Shown here piece by piece: positions 32,912 through 40,773 of a DNA stretch of 64,000 nt. Every line of letters starts with the position of its first letter. The first letter of the stretch is position 1. Source of the stretch: a virus; the IMG/VR virus record IMGVR_UViG_3300040758_000047, positions 32,504-96,503 of that record. The stretch is one strand, 5' to 3'. The notes beneath the pieces were generated by a model. That model did not search any database. It was not told the origin of the DNA and saw nothing but the letters and a program-made list of their open reading frames with translations. The translations under genes and the position numbers were made by a program.

Positions 32912-33451
32912 TCATTTCGTCGCAGTACGCTCTGATGAACGCCGCCGCGACTTGCGCGACGATTCCATCGCCGTAACCCCGCAATCGTCCCACACGCCCG
33001 GAAGTCCCATGAGCCAGCGGGAATGCGCCGCGTTCAACTGGCCGCAAGCCGGGACGATCTCCCACCCGTTGGGGCCGAGTAAGTACCCAATCGGCCGATC
33101 GCCAAAAGCCGTTAACCGGGCCTCGCCCAGCAGGGTCAGGTTGCCTCGCATCATCATTTCGCTGCCCTGCTCGCCGTCTGCCTTCTTTGGCGTTGCCCAG
33201 CCGCTCAGTTGCGCCTGCTCGTTCAGTGGCCACTGGCACATCTCTACTGTCTTGCGCCCGCTGTCCGTGTTCCCCGCTTCGTTGTTCCCGTTCTGCGCCG
33301 GAGTGCCCGCCATTGGCGTCGGCCAGCCAGCCAGCACAGCCGCTCCATCCAGATCGATCCCGCCCGTGTGTGTAGACCGCAGGGTGAGAATCGCGAAACA
33401 AACATCGCCGCGCTCTGGTAATCCAAACGCGCCGGGACGTAAGTCAAAGGG
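32912..33451 (-). pseudogene. C-terminal remnant of a DNA cytosine methyltransferase-like gene
   Basis: The open frame to 33451 reads FGLPERGDVCFAILTLRS, later AAHSRWLMGLPGVWDDCG and ESSRKSRRRS, typical of the C-terminal part of phage C5-methyltransferase-like proteins. The N-terminal catalytic motifs (PC motif, ENV) are missing: the next sequence belongs to an opposite-strand gene. The only starts are internal (GTG at 33337). A second frame over the end reads GRLRGYGDGIVAQVAAAFIR, also typical of such proteins, so a frameshift may have occurred. Confidence 0.45.
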
Positions 33452-33483
33452 TCAATGACGTCCAAGAGGTCTCGGATACATCT

Positions 33484-34464
33484 TTGAGCACAGAAGAAAA
33501 GCAGCAGCCCGAAAACTCCAACCACCAAGGACCGCAGGATGGTGGGCTGGACCGGCAGAACGACACGGAGCATGAACAGACCGGAGAGGATACAAAGAAT
33601 CCCGCCGAGCAAAAACCCAGCCGCTTTTATAAGGTGGCCACTCTGCCTATTCAATTCACTCGGCGAATTGTCAGATACATGTGGGGAATGGCCACTAGCT
33701 ATGAAGCTAAAAAGTTTTATATAAGTCCCATGGTGTGGCTGGAAGTCGGCGCTCTGAGCGTTCTGATCGTCTATACCGTCTTCACTGGTAGATTGGTGAG
33801 GATTACCAACAATACTCTTTCCGAGGTCAAAAAACAGAGCACCTCTTCTGAGCTTGCAGCTAAGGCGGCCATGAGCGCGGCTGAAACTTCCCTTGACGCT
33901 CTTAATCGTAACATTGATCAGTTTAGGATCGATGAACGCGCTTGGGTAGAGATTGATCCCATCAAGCCAATTCTTGTTGCACCACCATCGCCGCCATTCG
34001 GATACGTCTACAGGTATGAAGTATACCCTAAAAACATGGGAAGGACGGCTGCCTTCGACGTAACGGTCAAGGCGCAATCTAGCCAGAGCGACATCAGTAT
34101 GGGCACTCACGCAGACTGGATGCATAACTGGCAAGACAAGATGTTGCTCGACAAGTTTACGTACATGGGGACCGGAAAACCCGTCATTGTCCCACGCAAT
34201 CCCGTCACTCGGACTCTTGCTCCAAACACTATCTCTGCTGTTCCGTTCATCCTTACAGGACAAGAACCGACCATCTACCCAACCTCCGAAATGGTCTCTT
34301 TTCTGGTTGGTAGAATCGATTACCTTGACCAGTTCAAGGTTCCGCATTGGCTGAAGTTCTGCTTCTTTGTGGCCAATGCTCGCGGGGAGCTTTGGAATTG
34401 TCAAGAAGGTAATGACGAAGATCGCAATCCAGAGACGCCGCCTACTCCAGAGAAGAAGCGCTAG
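33484..34464 (+). CDS. Membrane protein of unknown function
   Basis: 326 residues, TTG start after AAGAGG. Acidic/Gln-rich first 45 residues, one transmembrane helix (VWLEVGALSVLIVYTVFTG), a coiled coil, then a soluble beta-rich domain with YPKNMGRTAAFDVTVKAQ. The only plus-strand gene in the left half apart from two morons. A fragment of a relative lies at 31650-31958. Possible cargo or defence-related gene; no proof. Confidence 0.6.
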   Translation: MSTEEKQQPENSNHQGPQDGGLDRQNDTEHEQTGEDTKNPAEQKPSRFYKVATLPIQFTRRIVRYMWGMATSYEAKKFYISPMVWLEVGALSVLIVYTVFTGRLVRITNNTLSEVKKQSTSSELAAKAAMSAAETSLDALNRNIDQFRIDERAWVEIDPIKPILVAPPSPPFGYVYRYEVYPKNMGRTAAFDVTVKAQSSQSDISMGTHADWMHNWQDKMLLDKFTYMGTGKPVIVPRNPVTRTLAPNTISAVPFILTGQEPTIYPTSEMVSFLVGRIDYLDQFKVPHWLKFCFFVANARGELWNCQEGNDEDRNPETPPTPEKKR

Positions 34465-34659
34465 CCTGTCACGCCACCCCCAAGCGTAACCGGTGAAAGC
34501 CAGGAAAGTCAAGTATATTATTACCCTTATTTCTCCCGCCCCTGGCCCCCTGTAATTTCTCCCCGCCATCGCTGGCTCCTGCATCTCGGACATCGCTTCG
34601 GCTCACCTTTCCCCACCCTCGGCGTCCAAACCCATGTGCAAATTACACACCTCAACACT

Positions 34660-34998
34660 TCTCTCTTATTTCTGTCACTTATTTCGGTATCCATAATCTG
34701 GATATACTCTGCGCTATTTCTGCCCTAAAGTCAAGAGTTTTTTTGCCCCTCATTTTTTCCCTGGGATTTTTTTTCCGCCGCGCCCGCAGAGGTCCAATGC
34801 TCTTCCCGGCCGCCGCCGCGCGCGACCCCTACCCCCTGGGCCTCCGGCCCGAGGTCCCAAATCTCGCGCGCGCCCGGCCTTGGAAATAAGCCAGAAATAG
34901 GACAGAAATAAGCACTAGGCCGCAAGGTGTTGATAACACAAGGACAGTGCTCTAGAGGCTCGGCGCAGTTTGACAGCAAACCGAAATAAGTGCAGTAT
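34660..34998. promoter_or_regulatory. Divergent control region with inverted iterons
   Basis: The 567-bp gap 34465-35031 separates minus and plus blocks. CTTATTTCTGT (34665), CTTATTTCGGT (34678) and CTATTTCTG (34714) face GGAAATAAG (34882), CAGAAATAG (34892), ACAGAAATAAG (34902) and ACCGAAATAAG (34980). Between them lie A/T tracts and a GC-rich core. TTGACT at 34734-34729 (minus) and TTGACA at 34970-34975 (plus) each have an iteron in their spacer. Could be a control switch or an origin. Confidence 0.6.
34970..34998 (+). promoter_or_regulatory. Candidate promoter of the rightward early operon
   Basis: TTGACA, 17 bp, CAGTAT. The -10 is poor; an iteron occupies the spacer, so it may need an activator or be repressed there. 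Confidence 0.4.
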
Positions 34999-35031
34999 CA
35001 AGAGGCCGAGCGGGAGAAAGGATGAAACACC

Positions 35032-35331
35032 ATGAAGGCAACTGAAGAACTCTACGAATTGAGGAACTACTACACGGCAGAGAACCTCATCTACCGCGAG
35101 TTGGGGCCAGCATGTGACGCCCTACAAAGACGCATGATCGCCGATAAAGCCAAGCGAGATCCACACTTTCATTGCTGGTGCGTGAGCCGCGTATCGGATG
35201 GCGCATTTTGGCAAGGTGCTGGTTGCACGCAATCGGCTCCGCATCCTACGGCGACGTTCGGACGCCGCATCTACACGGTTACAGGAGACGCCTTACGGCT
35301 GGAATTGGCCGCTAAGAGGATCCGGGGCTGA
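35032..35331 (+). CDS. First gene of the rightward operon, unknown
   Basis: A 99-residue protein (MKATEELYELRNYYTAENLI), alpha/beta, with HFHCWC near residue 46. Starts after GGATG... with a weak ribosome binding site (AAAGGA). Early genes of unknown function usually fill this position. Confidence 0.6.
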   Translation: MKATEELYELRNYYTAENLIYRELGPACDALQRRMIADKAKRDPHFHCWCVSRVSDGAFWQGAGCTQSAPHPTATFGRRIYTVTGDALRLELAAKRIRG

Positions 35332-35333
35332 GT

Positions 35334-35349
35334 AGTCCCACGTTGGACC
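35334..35349. promoter_or_regulatory. parS-like palindrome
   Basis: AGTCCCACGTTGGACC, three bases after a stop codon. Confidence 0.75.
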
Positions 35350-35404
35350 TGAGGAGCCACCTATACGGCGCGCTCCGATTGGCCTAACGGCTAGAAAGGG
35401 AAAT

Positions 35405-35620
35405 ATGGACTTTATCAATCTGAGAGTAGTCAAGTACGTTCGCGGCATTCCGCCCTATGTGGCTGGCTCTTGGTTTTGCCCGGACGAAAAGCACCCCAAC
35501 CTGAAAGCAGCCATGCGACTGTTAGCTGACGCCCGCGAAGAGGAGCCGGGAGACTGGCGCATTGAGACACGCGGGACGGAGGTTGGTTGGCACAGCATCA
35601 CAGAACAGGCGACGGCGTAG
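35405..35620 (+). CDS. Small unknown protein
   Basis: 71 residues (MDFINLRVVKYVRGIPPYVA), soluble, Trp-containing; start after AAAGGGAAAT. No family recognised. Confidence 0.55.
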   Translation: MDFINLRVVKYVRGIPPYVAGSWFCPDEKHPNLKAAMRLLADAREEEPGDWRIETRGTEVGWHSITEQATA

Positions 35621-35668
35621 CGTTTCTTCTCTCTTCCGCTCACAAGAGTAGAAGAGAGTGGAGGCACT

Positions 35669-35866
35669 ATGAACAAACGCACGGTTCGCTTTACCGAAGA
35701 GGCAATCAGACAGCACGATTACACCGACGAAGACGCGAAAATCTGGACCATAGACGCTGAGCGTGAGGTGCGCCGAGACGCACGCGGCGACTGGTACGTG
35801 GACACCTCGCGCGGCGACTCCAGTATGATAGAGTCCGCCGAAGCGGCGGAATTGATCGGTCAGTGA
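35669..35866 (+). CDS. Small acidic protein
   Basis: 65 residues (MNKRTVRFTEEAIRQHDYTD). Ends in a GTGA overlap with the next gene. No family recognised. Confidence 0.55.
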   Translation: MNKRTVRFTEEAIRQHDYTDEDAKIWTIDAEREVRRDARGDWYVDTSRGDSSMIESAEAAELIGQ

Positions 35867-36108
35867 GATCTCACATCGAGCGGGTACTGCGCAAGTACGG
35901 GTTACCCAGGGGCGCTACGGCCACACGTATATTCCGCCTCGCTTGCGCGGGCGATCACACCGTGCCCGAAATCAGCGACATAACGGGTGCGGCGCAAGCG
36001 CTCGTGAGGCACTATATTTATCGCTGGCGAGCGGCTGGCCACAGGCTGATTTTACCTGATGGCCGAGAGCATAATGGTTTCCGGGGTGGCAAGAGGACAG
36101 CTAAATGA
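35863..36108 (+). CDS. Helix-turn-helix-type protein
   Basis: 81 residues, GTG start overlapping the upstream stop. VPEISDITGAAQALVRHYIY has helix-turn-helix spacing, and the flanks are basic. A small transcription regulator is plausible. Tentative. Confidence 0.5.
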   Translation: MRSHIERVLRKYGLPRGATATRIFRLACAGDHTVPEISDITGAAQALVRHYIYRWRAAGHRLILPDGREHNGFRGGKRTAK

Positions 36109-36255
36109 CGCGCGGCCGATGGCTTTGTAATGCTTCTGCCATTCCGACAGCGGCGCCGAGGTCCAGCTCAGGTTCTGCTGGCTCAGGTTCGCCGCCGCAA
36201 GGGCTAGGAATTTGCGGAACGAATCTAAACGCGCGTGGCGCGACTTGGGGATTAC

Positions 36256-36275
36256 ACGGCCTCGCTTGAGGCCGT
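36256..36275 (+). other. Hairpin between genes
   Basis: ACGGCCTC and GAGGCCGT with a GCTT loop; no T-tract follows. The 206-bp gap 36109-36314 otherwise holds only the palindrome at 36280. Confidence 0.5.
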
Positions 36276-36279
36276 AAGC

Positions 36280-36295
36280 AATCCAACGTGGGACT
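36280..36295. promoter_or_regulatory. parS-like palindrome
   Basis: AATCCAACGTGGGACT, 20 bases upstream of the start at 36315. Confidence 0.65.
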
Positions 36296-36314
36296 CAACA
36301 GGGAGAGGAACGTC

Positions 36315-36905
36315 ATGAAGACAGAATCAACAGAGGTGAATGCACCCTTGCACGTTGACGAAGTGTTTCGCGCGCTGGAAGCGTGGATTAAACAACGTCC
36401 CGGCCTGGACTGGCGCAATTACTATGACCGGGCTTACACGCGCAACGAATGGGGCAAGCTGGCCCCGTCCGACGGGTTGCGGGCGTACCGGACGGAGATT
36501 CGCGAGATAGGGAAGCATCGCCATCGGGCGCTATCAGCGTTGGATGAAGCCCGCGGGTTGACGCCTGCCAGGCCGGACCTGCTAGCGGACGCGTTCCGGG
36601 CGTTTAGCGGTAGACTGCAATGGCTGGTTGGGGAATCAGACTGGGCCGTTACGCCCGACTACACCTGTCCCTGCGGTATGTACGTGCATCCGTCAAAACG
36701 CAGTGACATTCAATGGCACATAAAAGATTGCCAGTATTACAACCACGGCCAGATTCACTACACTACGGGGCAGTACTGGCCGACAGAATACCGCAAGGCT
36801 GCAACGGCGGTACTTGAGGCTTACATTGCGGGCTGGAAACAAGCGGAAGCCGCGGAACATCCGCCCACATTCACCTATCGCACAATGGACGATGTGATGT
36901 ACTAG
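36315..36905 (+). CDS. Unknown protein with a zinc-finger-like motif
   Basis: 196 residues from an ATG after GAGAGGAA. Mostly helical; contains CPCGMYVHPSKRSDIQWHIK followed by DC, a C2HC-type finger at about 125-150. An upstream in-frame ATG (36288) lies in the palindrome. Role unknown. Confidence 0.6.
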   Translation: MKTESTEVNAPLHVDEVFRALEAWIKQRPGLDWRNYYDRAYTRNEWGKLAPSDGLRAYRTEIREIGKHRHRALSALDEARGLTPARPDLLADAFRAFSGRLQWLVGESDWAVTPDYTCPCGMYVHPSKRSDIQWHIKDCQYYNHGQIHYTTGQYWPTEYRKAATAVLEAYIAGWKQAEAAEHPPTFTYRTMDDVMY

Positions 36906-36928
36906 CCGAACGAAAGGACGTTTAGACG

Positions 36929-37330
36929 ATGCAAACGAAATCTGAGTTATTGAAGGAACTGGATCAGCTGGAAGCTGATATATCAGCCATCAAAAAAAAG
37001 TGGGCTGCTGGCTTTAGTGCGCGCTACCTCTGGGCTGCTGGCGTTAGTATGCGCTACCTCTGGGCTGCTGGCGCTAATGTGCGCAACCTCTGGGCTGCTG
37101 GCGTTAGTACGCGCGACCTCTTGGCCGCTGGCGCTAATGTGCGCAACCTCTGGGCTGCTGGCGCTAGTACGCGCGACCTCTGGGCTGCTGGCGCTAGTAC
37201 GCGCGACCTCTTGGCTGCTGGCGTTAGTACGCGCGACCTCTGGGCTGCTGGCGTTAGTGCGCGCGACCTCTTGGCTGCTGGCGTTAGTACGCGCGCCCTG
37301 CGCAAAATGGTCGAGGCGTTGCCAGAGTGA
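36929..37330 (+). CDS. Decapeptide-repeat protein, copy B
   Basis: 133 residues: the same head as copy A (MQTKSELLKELDQLEADISA), ten 10-residue units of the xAAGVSxRDL type and tail RKMVEALPE. Differences from copy A lie at the variable positions (AAGANVRNL, AAGFSARYL). Inverted relative to 23985-24356, so recombination between the copies would invert the 12.5 kb between them, including the divergent control region. Function unknown. Confidence 0.75.
   Translation: MQTKSELLKELDQLEADISAIKKKWAAGFSARYLWAAGVSMRYLWAAGANVRNLWAAGVSTRDLLAAGANVRNLWAAGASTRDLWAAGASTRDLLAAGVSTRDLWAAGVSARDLLAAGVSTRALRKMVEALPE
37001..37300. repeat. 30-bp coding repeats
   Basis: Ten imperfect tandem copies of a 30-bp unit inside the decapeptide-repeat gene. 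Confidence 0.85.
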
Positions 37331-37390
37331 AGGGCAAACTTGTACAATCAACTGTTTTTACCACACAGAAATAAAGTCGGTTTAACGGGT

Positions 37391-37406
37391 AGTCCCACGT
37401 GGGACT
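37391..37406. promoter_or_regulatory. Perfect parS-like palindrome
   Basis: AGTCCCACGTGGGACT, intergenic. Confidence 0.85.
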
Positions 37407-37418
37407 CTTGGCGAATCG

Positions 37419-37523
37419 GCCCGCCGCTAACCTTCAACCAGTGCGCGGCGGGCTAACCTAGGGGCTCGGGAGGCCCCGAAAAGGATGTTTAATGGGGTCT
37501 TTCTCCTTCCCCGAAGGGGAAGG
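37419..37523 (+). other. Three successive hairpins in a leader
   Basis: GCCCGCCGC/GCGGCGGGC (37419-37453), GGGGC/GCCCC (37461-37477) and CCTTCCCC/GGGGAAGG (37505-37523). They fill the leader of the gene at 37574. No T-tract. Confidence 0.5.
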
Positions 37524-37573
37524 ACCTCAACCACAGAAACAAGTTCGTAGAAATTAGACTATTAGGAGAACTT

Positions 37574-37909
37574 ATGAAACGCTTACTGTTGGTTTTCGCA
37601 ACGCTCTGCGGCGCAGCCGTAGGGCAAGTAATTTCGGTTGACTCAAACCTGACGCTGACCTTTATCCCCATCCCTCGGTTGCTTGGGACAATGCTCGTCA
37701 CGGCCTGCTTTACCCAGCCGGACGTTCACACGGCGGTGATTACCACATACTCGAGCTCACTAGTCACTTCGGGGCTTCACCCAATCCAGAGCTTCACCCT
37801 GTCTTATCCTTCAAACGGGTGCTTTTCAACCTTCTGGCACTGGGGAGACCCAGCGAACATCAAAACCGTGGTCTACGCGGTCAACCCCGTGGAGGTCAAG
37901 ATCGAATGA
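37574..37909 (+). CDS. Small secreted protein
   Basis: A 111-residue protein with signal peptide (MKRLLLVFATLCGAAVGQ) and a beta-rich mature part with two Cys. It starts nine bases after AGGAG. It overlaps the next ATG by four bases. Secreted early proteins of phages can act at the envelope, for example in superinfection control; no direct evidence here. Confidence 0.6.
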   Translation: MKRLLLVFATLCGAAVGQVISVDSNLTLTFIPIPRLLGTMLVTACFTQPDVHTAVITTYSSSLVTSGLHPIQSFTLSYPSNGCFSTFWHWGDPANIKTVVYAVNPVEVKIE

Positions 37910-37998
37910 AGCGGATTCAATCGCACTTCACAGTACTCTTGGTTCTGATTTTGTTCGGGATCATTGGGTACTTCGTTGGGGTTCATCTGTTCGAGTGA
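37906..37998 (+). CDS. 30-residue membrane peptide
   Basis: Reads MKRIQSHFTVLLVLILFGII and continues GYFVGVHLFE: one transmembrane helix with a basic N-terminus. Coupled to the secreted protein by ATGA. Confidence 0.5.
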   Translation: MKRIQSHFTVLLVLILFGIIGYFVGVHLFE

Positions 37999-38048
37999 TT
38001 CCACCGGCCCCGGTGACAGCGGGGCCTTAGGATGGAGGCACTAAGGAC

Positions 38049-38132
38049 GTGGGCTATACACACTACTGGTATCGAAACGTGACCATCCCCACTGCGGTGT
38101 GGTCAAAGATCATCGCGGAAGTACCGGCCTAA
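38049..38132 (+). CDS. 27-residue MGYTHYW-type peptide
   Basis: GTG start after AAGGAC; reads MGYTHYWYRNVTIPTAVWSK. Longer phage proteins often begin MGYTHYW; here it stops after 27 residues, so it is a small version or a truncated gene. Confidence 0.4.
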   Translation: MGYTHYWYRNVTIPTAVWSKIIAEVPA

Positions 38133-38156
38133 ACAACGAAAGGAAGAGAGAAATCC

Positions 38157-38831
38157 ATGAGCCACGCATGTGTGTTGGTAGCGGTCGATGTGGTGAACCC
38201 CAACGACCGCGCGGAAGTGGAAGCCGCCGTACAGTTCCAGATGGAACCTTACGACGCAAACGGCATTTTGTTTCGGGATGGCTCCCGTTGGGACTGGTAT
38301 CAGATCGGCGGGCGCTGTACCGGGATGTTATTCCCAGACTACAAGGCCAGCGAGGATCCTCGTAATAGCGAGGTCTGCGAGTTGTGTGCCGGAACCGGAA
38401 TCAGGCCGGAAGGACTCGCTCAGTTTGGACAAGCGTGGTACGACAGGTGCAACGGGTGCAACGGCTGCCACGGAACCGGCAAGGCACTAAAGCACCCTGG
38501 CTTCTGGGTGCCCTTCGATGGAGACATAATCCAGTTGAAGGAACTGAAGGGGAAGCCAGTACCGGCAGCGTATGCTTTCCTGCGGAATCGCCACTGGCAT
38601 GAACCTGAGCGTCTGGGCTGGTTCGGCTGCGCCACGGCGACTGAGTGCGAACTCAAAGACCCCGACAATCTTGATGTGGCGGCAAATAAGTGCGTCACGA
38701 CAGGCGACGAAAACGCCATTATTGTGGTGTGGAATGAGCCTTGGGAACTCTGGAAACAAAAGTTTCTCCATCGCTTCATTGAACCTCTGCCGCCCGAAAC
38801 TGTTTTGGTTGTGGTGGACTATCACGTATAG
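38157..38831 (+). CDS. Zinc-finger protein with DnaJ-like CxxCxGxG motifs
   Basis: A 224-residue protein. CELCAGTGIRPEG and CNGCHGTGKA resemble the CxxCxGxG zinc motif of DnaJ. The N-terminus (FRDGSRWDWYQIGGRCTGML) matches a group of uncharacterised phage proteins. Soluble, acidic C-terminus. Might act on protein folding or nucleic acid; not known. Confidence 0.6.
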   Translation: MSHACVLVAVDVVNPNDRAEVEAAVQFQMEPYDANGILFRDGSRWDWYQIGGRCTGMLFPDYKASEDPRNSEVCELCAGTGIRPEGLAQFGQAWYDRCNGCNGCHGTGKALKHPGFWVPFDGDIIQLKELKGKPVPAAYAFLRNRHWHEPERLGWFGCATATECELKDPDNLDVAANKCVTTGDENAIIVVWNEPWELWKQKFLHRFIEPLPPETVLVVVDYHV

Positions 38832-38881
38832 CGCCCGTCAGACCACGCAGCCCCTAACCGGGCTGCGTTCCTGGAGGCACT

Positions 38882-39145
38882 ATGTATCCAATTTCAGACG
38901 CGACAGTACGAGGATGGCTTTACTTGAGTGATAGCTTTTGGGGCTCACTCACAGCCGAACAGCGCAAACAACTCAGGGATGAAGTGACAAACTGCCCGGA
39001 GTATTGCCCAAACACGAAAACTCACATCCACATCCCAGACAAACGGTCGCTCCGTATCGACGATGCTTTCGTTAACGTAGACTGCTCCGCGTGTGGCCGG
39101 ACGGGATGCGCGGGAAAATTCGATCCTGAAAAGATCGACTGGTAG
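38882..39145 (+). CDS. Small protein with Cys motifs
   Basis: 87 residues; CPEYCPN and VDCSACGRTGCAGK could bind zinc. Its TAG stop is formed by the palindrome that follows. Good AGGCAC... is weak; start chosen by frame. Role unknown. Confidence 0.55.
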   Translation: MYPISDATVRGWLYLSDSFWGSLTAEQRKQLRDEVTNCPEYCPNTKTHIHIPDKRSLRIDDAFVNVDCSACGRTGCAGKFDPEKIDW

Positions 39146-39159
39146 TCCCACGTTGTACT
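39144..39159. promoter_or_regulatory. parS-like palindrome over a stop codon
   Basis: AGTCCCACGTTGTACT; its first bases form the TAG stop. Confidence 0.75.
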
Positions 39160-39183
39160 ATTTATCCAGACGGTGAAAAGGGG

Positions 39184-39282
39184 ATGTTCCATTGTCCCAA
39201 GTGCTCCCCGTTCTGGTTGGAGAAATTTCTCATTTGGCGCATGAATGAACTTCGCGCCGATAACAAACTGGAGGCGATATGA
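39184..39282 (+). CDS. 32-residue peptide with CxxC
   Basis: Reads MFHCPKCSPFWLEKFLIWRM; coupled by ATGA to the next short frame. Preceded by AAAAGGGG. Confidence 0.4.
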   Translation: MFHCPKCSPFWLEKFLIWRMNELRADNKLEAI

Positions 39283-39335
39283 AACTGGAGGTGGAGTACC
39301 TCACCGAAATGGTGCGGCTCGCATCGAAGGTATGA
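39279..39335 (+). CDS. 18-residue leader-type peptide
   Basis: MKLEVEYLTEMVRLASKV, ATGA-coupled on both sides. It may only serve to couple translation. Confidence 0.35.
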   Translation: MKLEVEYLTEMVRLASKV

Positions 39336-39736
39336 AACGCCCCCCGAGCGATGGCTGGACCTATTGGGATGAGGATGGCACACCTCACCGCCGCCGCCGT
39401 AACCCCTTGGACGCTCCGATCTATGACGTGGATCACATGAGCCGTCAAGAGATGCGGGCGATTATGAGCTGCTACGAGCAGGCTAAACGGCGTTGCGATC
39501 ATCTGAATCGCCGGGCGTTCCCAGGAGTTCTCACCGTCTCGCACATGCTCTACCCCATGCGGCCAGCCTATGCCCTGAAAGCAACGGCGGGCCTGCTACG
39601 GATGATCGAGCTGAGGTTGCACTATCACGTCGGAAAGGAGTATGAGAGGATTTATGCGAAGCTCCCTGTTTACGCGCAGTTCAGACGGTTCTTTAACGTC
39701 AAAGCCGCCGTGGAGAGTCAAGATAAAAAGTCTTGA
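39332..39736 (+). CDS. Small unknown protein
   Basis: 134 residues from the ATG at 39332 (MKRPPSDGWTYWDEDGTPHR) overlapping the previous stop. Basic helical C-terminal half. The in-frame ATG at 39245 lies in upstream peptides and is unlikely. Ends close to the next promoter. Confidence 0.55.
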   Translation: MKRPPSDGWTYWDEDGTPHRRRRNPLDAPIYDVDHMSRQEMRAIMSCYEQAKRRCDHLNRRAFPGVLTVSHMLYPMRPAYALKATAGLLRMIELRLHYHVGKEYERIYAKLPVYAQFRRFFNVKAAVESQDKKS

Positions 39737-39761
39737 CTCTAGGTTGGAATGGCTTTATACT
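39733..39761 (+). promoter_or_regulatory. Consensus promoter
   Basis: TTGACT, 17 bp, TATACT; predicted +1 about 39768. Confidence 0.75.
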
Positions 39762-39781
39762 CACCGAGGAGAAACAGATTT

Positions 39782-39997
39782 GTGACTCTTATCAAGACTC
39801 CTGTTCGCCGGGAGACGTGTAGCCTTTACCGGCGACGGCCACTTGTGATTGTGGCCCACCCGAGACATCTGGAGATCAAGGAGAAGAAACGCCGAGACTC
39901 GGTGAACGTGTCGTATGAAGCTATTTACGAGTTTGCGCTCGCCATTCGCTACCGGCAACAACAGGCGGAGAAACGCGCCAAACGGAGACGGCTATGA
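39782..39997 (+). CDS. Small basic protein
   Basis: 71 residues from a GTG ten bases after GAGGAG; an ATG at 39749 lies between the -35 and -10 and cannot be the start. Basic (HLEIKEKKRRDSVNVSYEAI, ends RRRL). Overlaps the next gene by ATGA. Confidence 0.55.
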   Translation: MTLIKTPVRRETCSLYRRRPLVIVAHPRHLEIKEKKRRDSVNVSYEAIYEFALAIRYRQQQAEKRAKRRRL

Positions 39998-40773
39998 GTT
40001 ATTGGAAAGTTCTGACGAGTGAGTTCCGGCCACCACTACAAGGCGGGAAGCCGCTTTGCGATGGCAAAACGTGGCCTGTGGAGCTACCGACAGTGCCGCT
40101 GGACCGCGGCTGGCACTTCTGCCGCGACATTCAGACCGCATTAAAAAGCGCTGGTTTTTGGCGAACTGGGCACCCAAACGCAGTTATACTCGTTGAGCCT
40201 CACGGCGACATTATCGAACGGGTCGATAAATTGCGAGCGGCGAGCCTCACACTGAAACGGCTGGCAACGGACAAAGAAATCTACAGCGCCCTAACCGCGT
40301 TCTCAACGCTTTTCGGAGAACATCGGGCAGCGATGGCTGAAGAACAATGGCTCTGGTGGCAGGCCCTTGCCCATCCCACATGGGATCGTGAGGCCGTTAT
40401 TGAAGGGTTGACCATTGCGCTTCGTGCCCGGTCGCTGCATTGGACAATCAAAGAATACCCTTCAGAAAAGGCTGCGTGGGATGCGTGGGCGTGGACTGCG
40501 TGGGCTGCGCGGGATGCGTGGGATGCGTGGGATGAGCGGTGGGCGTGGGATGCGGCGCGGGCTTTGCGGGATGCGGTGGCTACGCGGGATGCGTGGGGTG
40601 CTGGGGATGCGTGGGCTGCGCTCACACTTCAATTCGCAGCACGCAGTGGTTGGATCAGTCATAGCCACGATCTTCTGACAGTTGGTATTCGGGATGCCTA
40701 CCGTCACGGGCTTTTCGTTGCATTACCAACCGGCCCAAATGAACTTGGTTTTGTAATGGAGCCGCCAAAATGA
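39994..40773 (+). CDS. Protein with Trp-Asp-Ala repeats
   Basis: 259 residues. An N-terminal globular domain (about 1-160), a repeat region with AWDAW-type units (residues about 163-210, [19 protein letters not shown]) coded by 9-bp GGGATGCGT repeats, and a short C-terminal domain. WDA-type helices may form a charged coiled surface. Function unknown. Confidence 0.65.
   Translation: MSYWKVLTSEFRPPLQGGKPLCDGKTWPVELPTVPLDRGWHFCRDIQTALKSAGFWRTGHPNAVILVEPHGDIIERVDKLRAASLTLKRLATDKEIYSALTAFSTLFGEHRAAMAEEQWLWWQALAHPTWDREAVIEGLTIALRARSLHWTIKEYPSEKAAWDAWAWTAWAARDAWDAWDERWAWDAARALRDAVATRDAWGAGDAWAALTLQFAARSGWISHSHDLLTVGIRDAYRHGLFVALPTGPNELGFVMEPPK
40483..40622. repeat. 9-bp imperfect coding repeats
   Basis: GGGATGCGT-type units in the Trp-rich gene. 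Confidence 0.7.

Noticed and set aside
33244-34593. Minus-strand frame of 449 codons
   Set aside because: Antisense to the 33484-34464 gene, with low-quality composition; it merges unrelated sequences. The first 40 codons alone look hydrophobic but have no support.
36110-36280. Possible TnpB relic, since cgcggccgatggctttgtaa resembles the TnpB end at 45151
   Set aside because: The similarity covers only about 20 bases and no TnpB C-terminal residues can be read.
37001-37300. CRISPR-like tandem repeats
   Set aside because: Same reasons as for 24007-24285: coding repeats without spacers.
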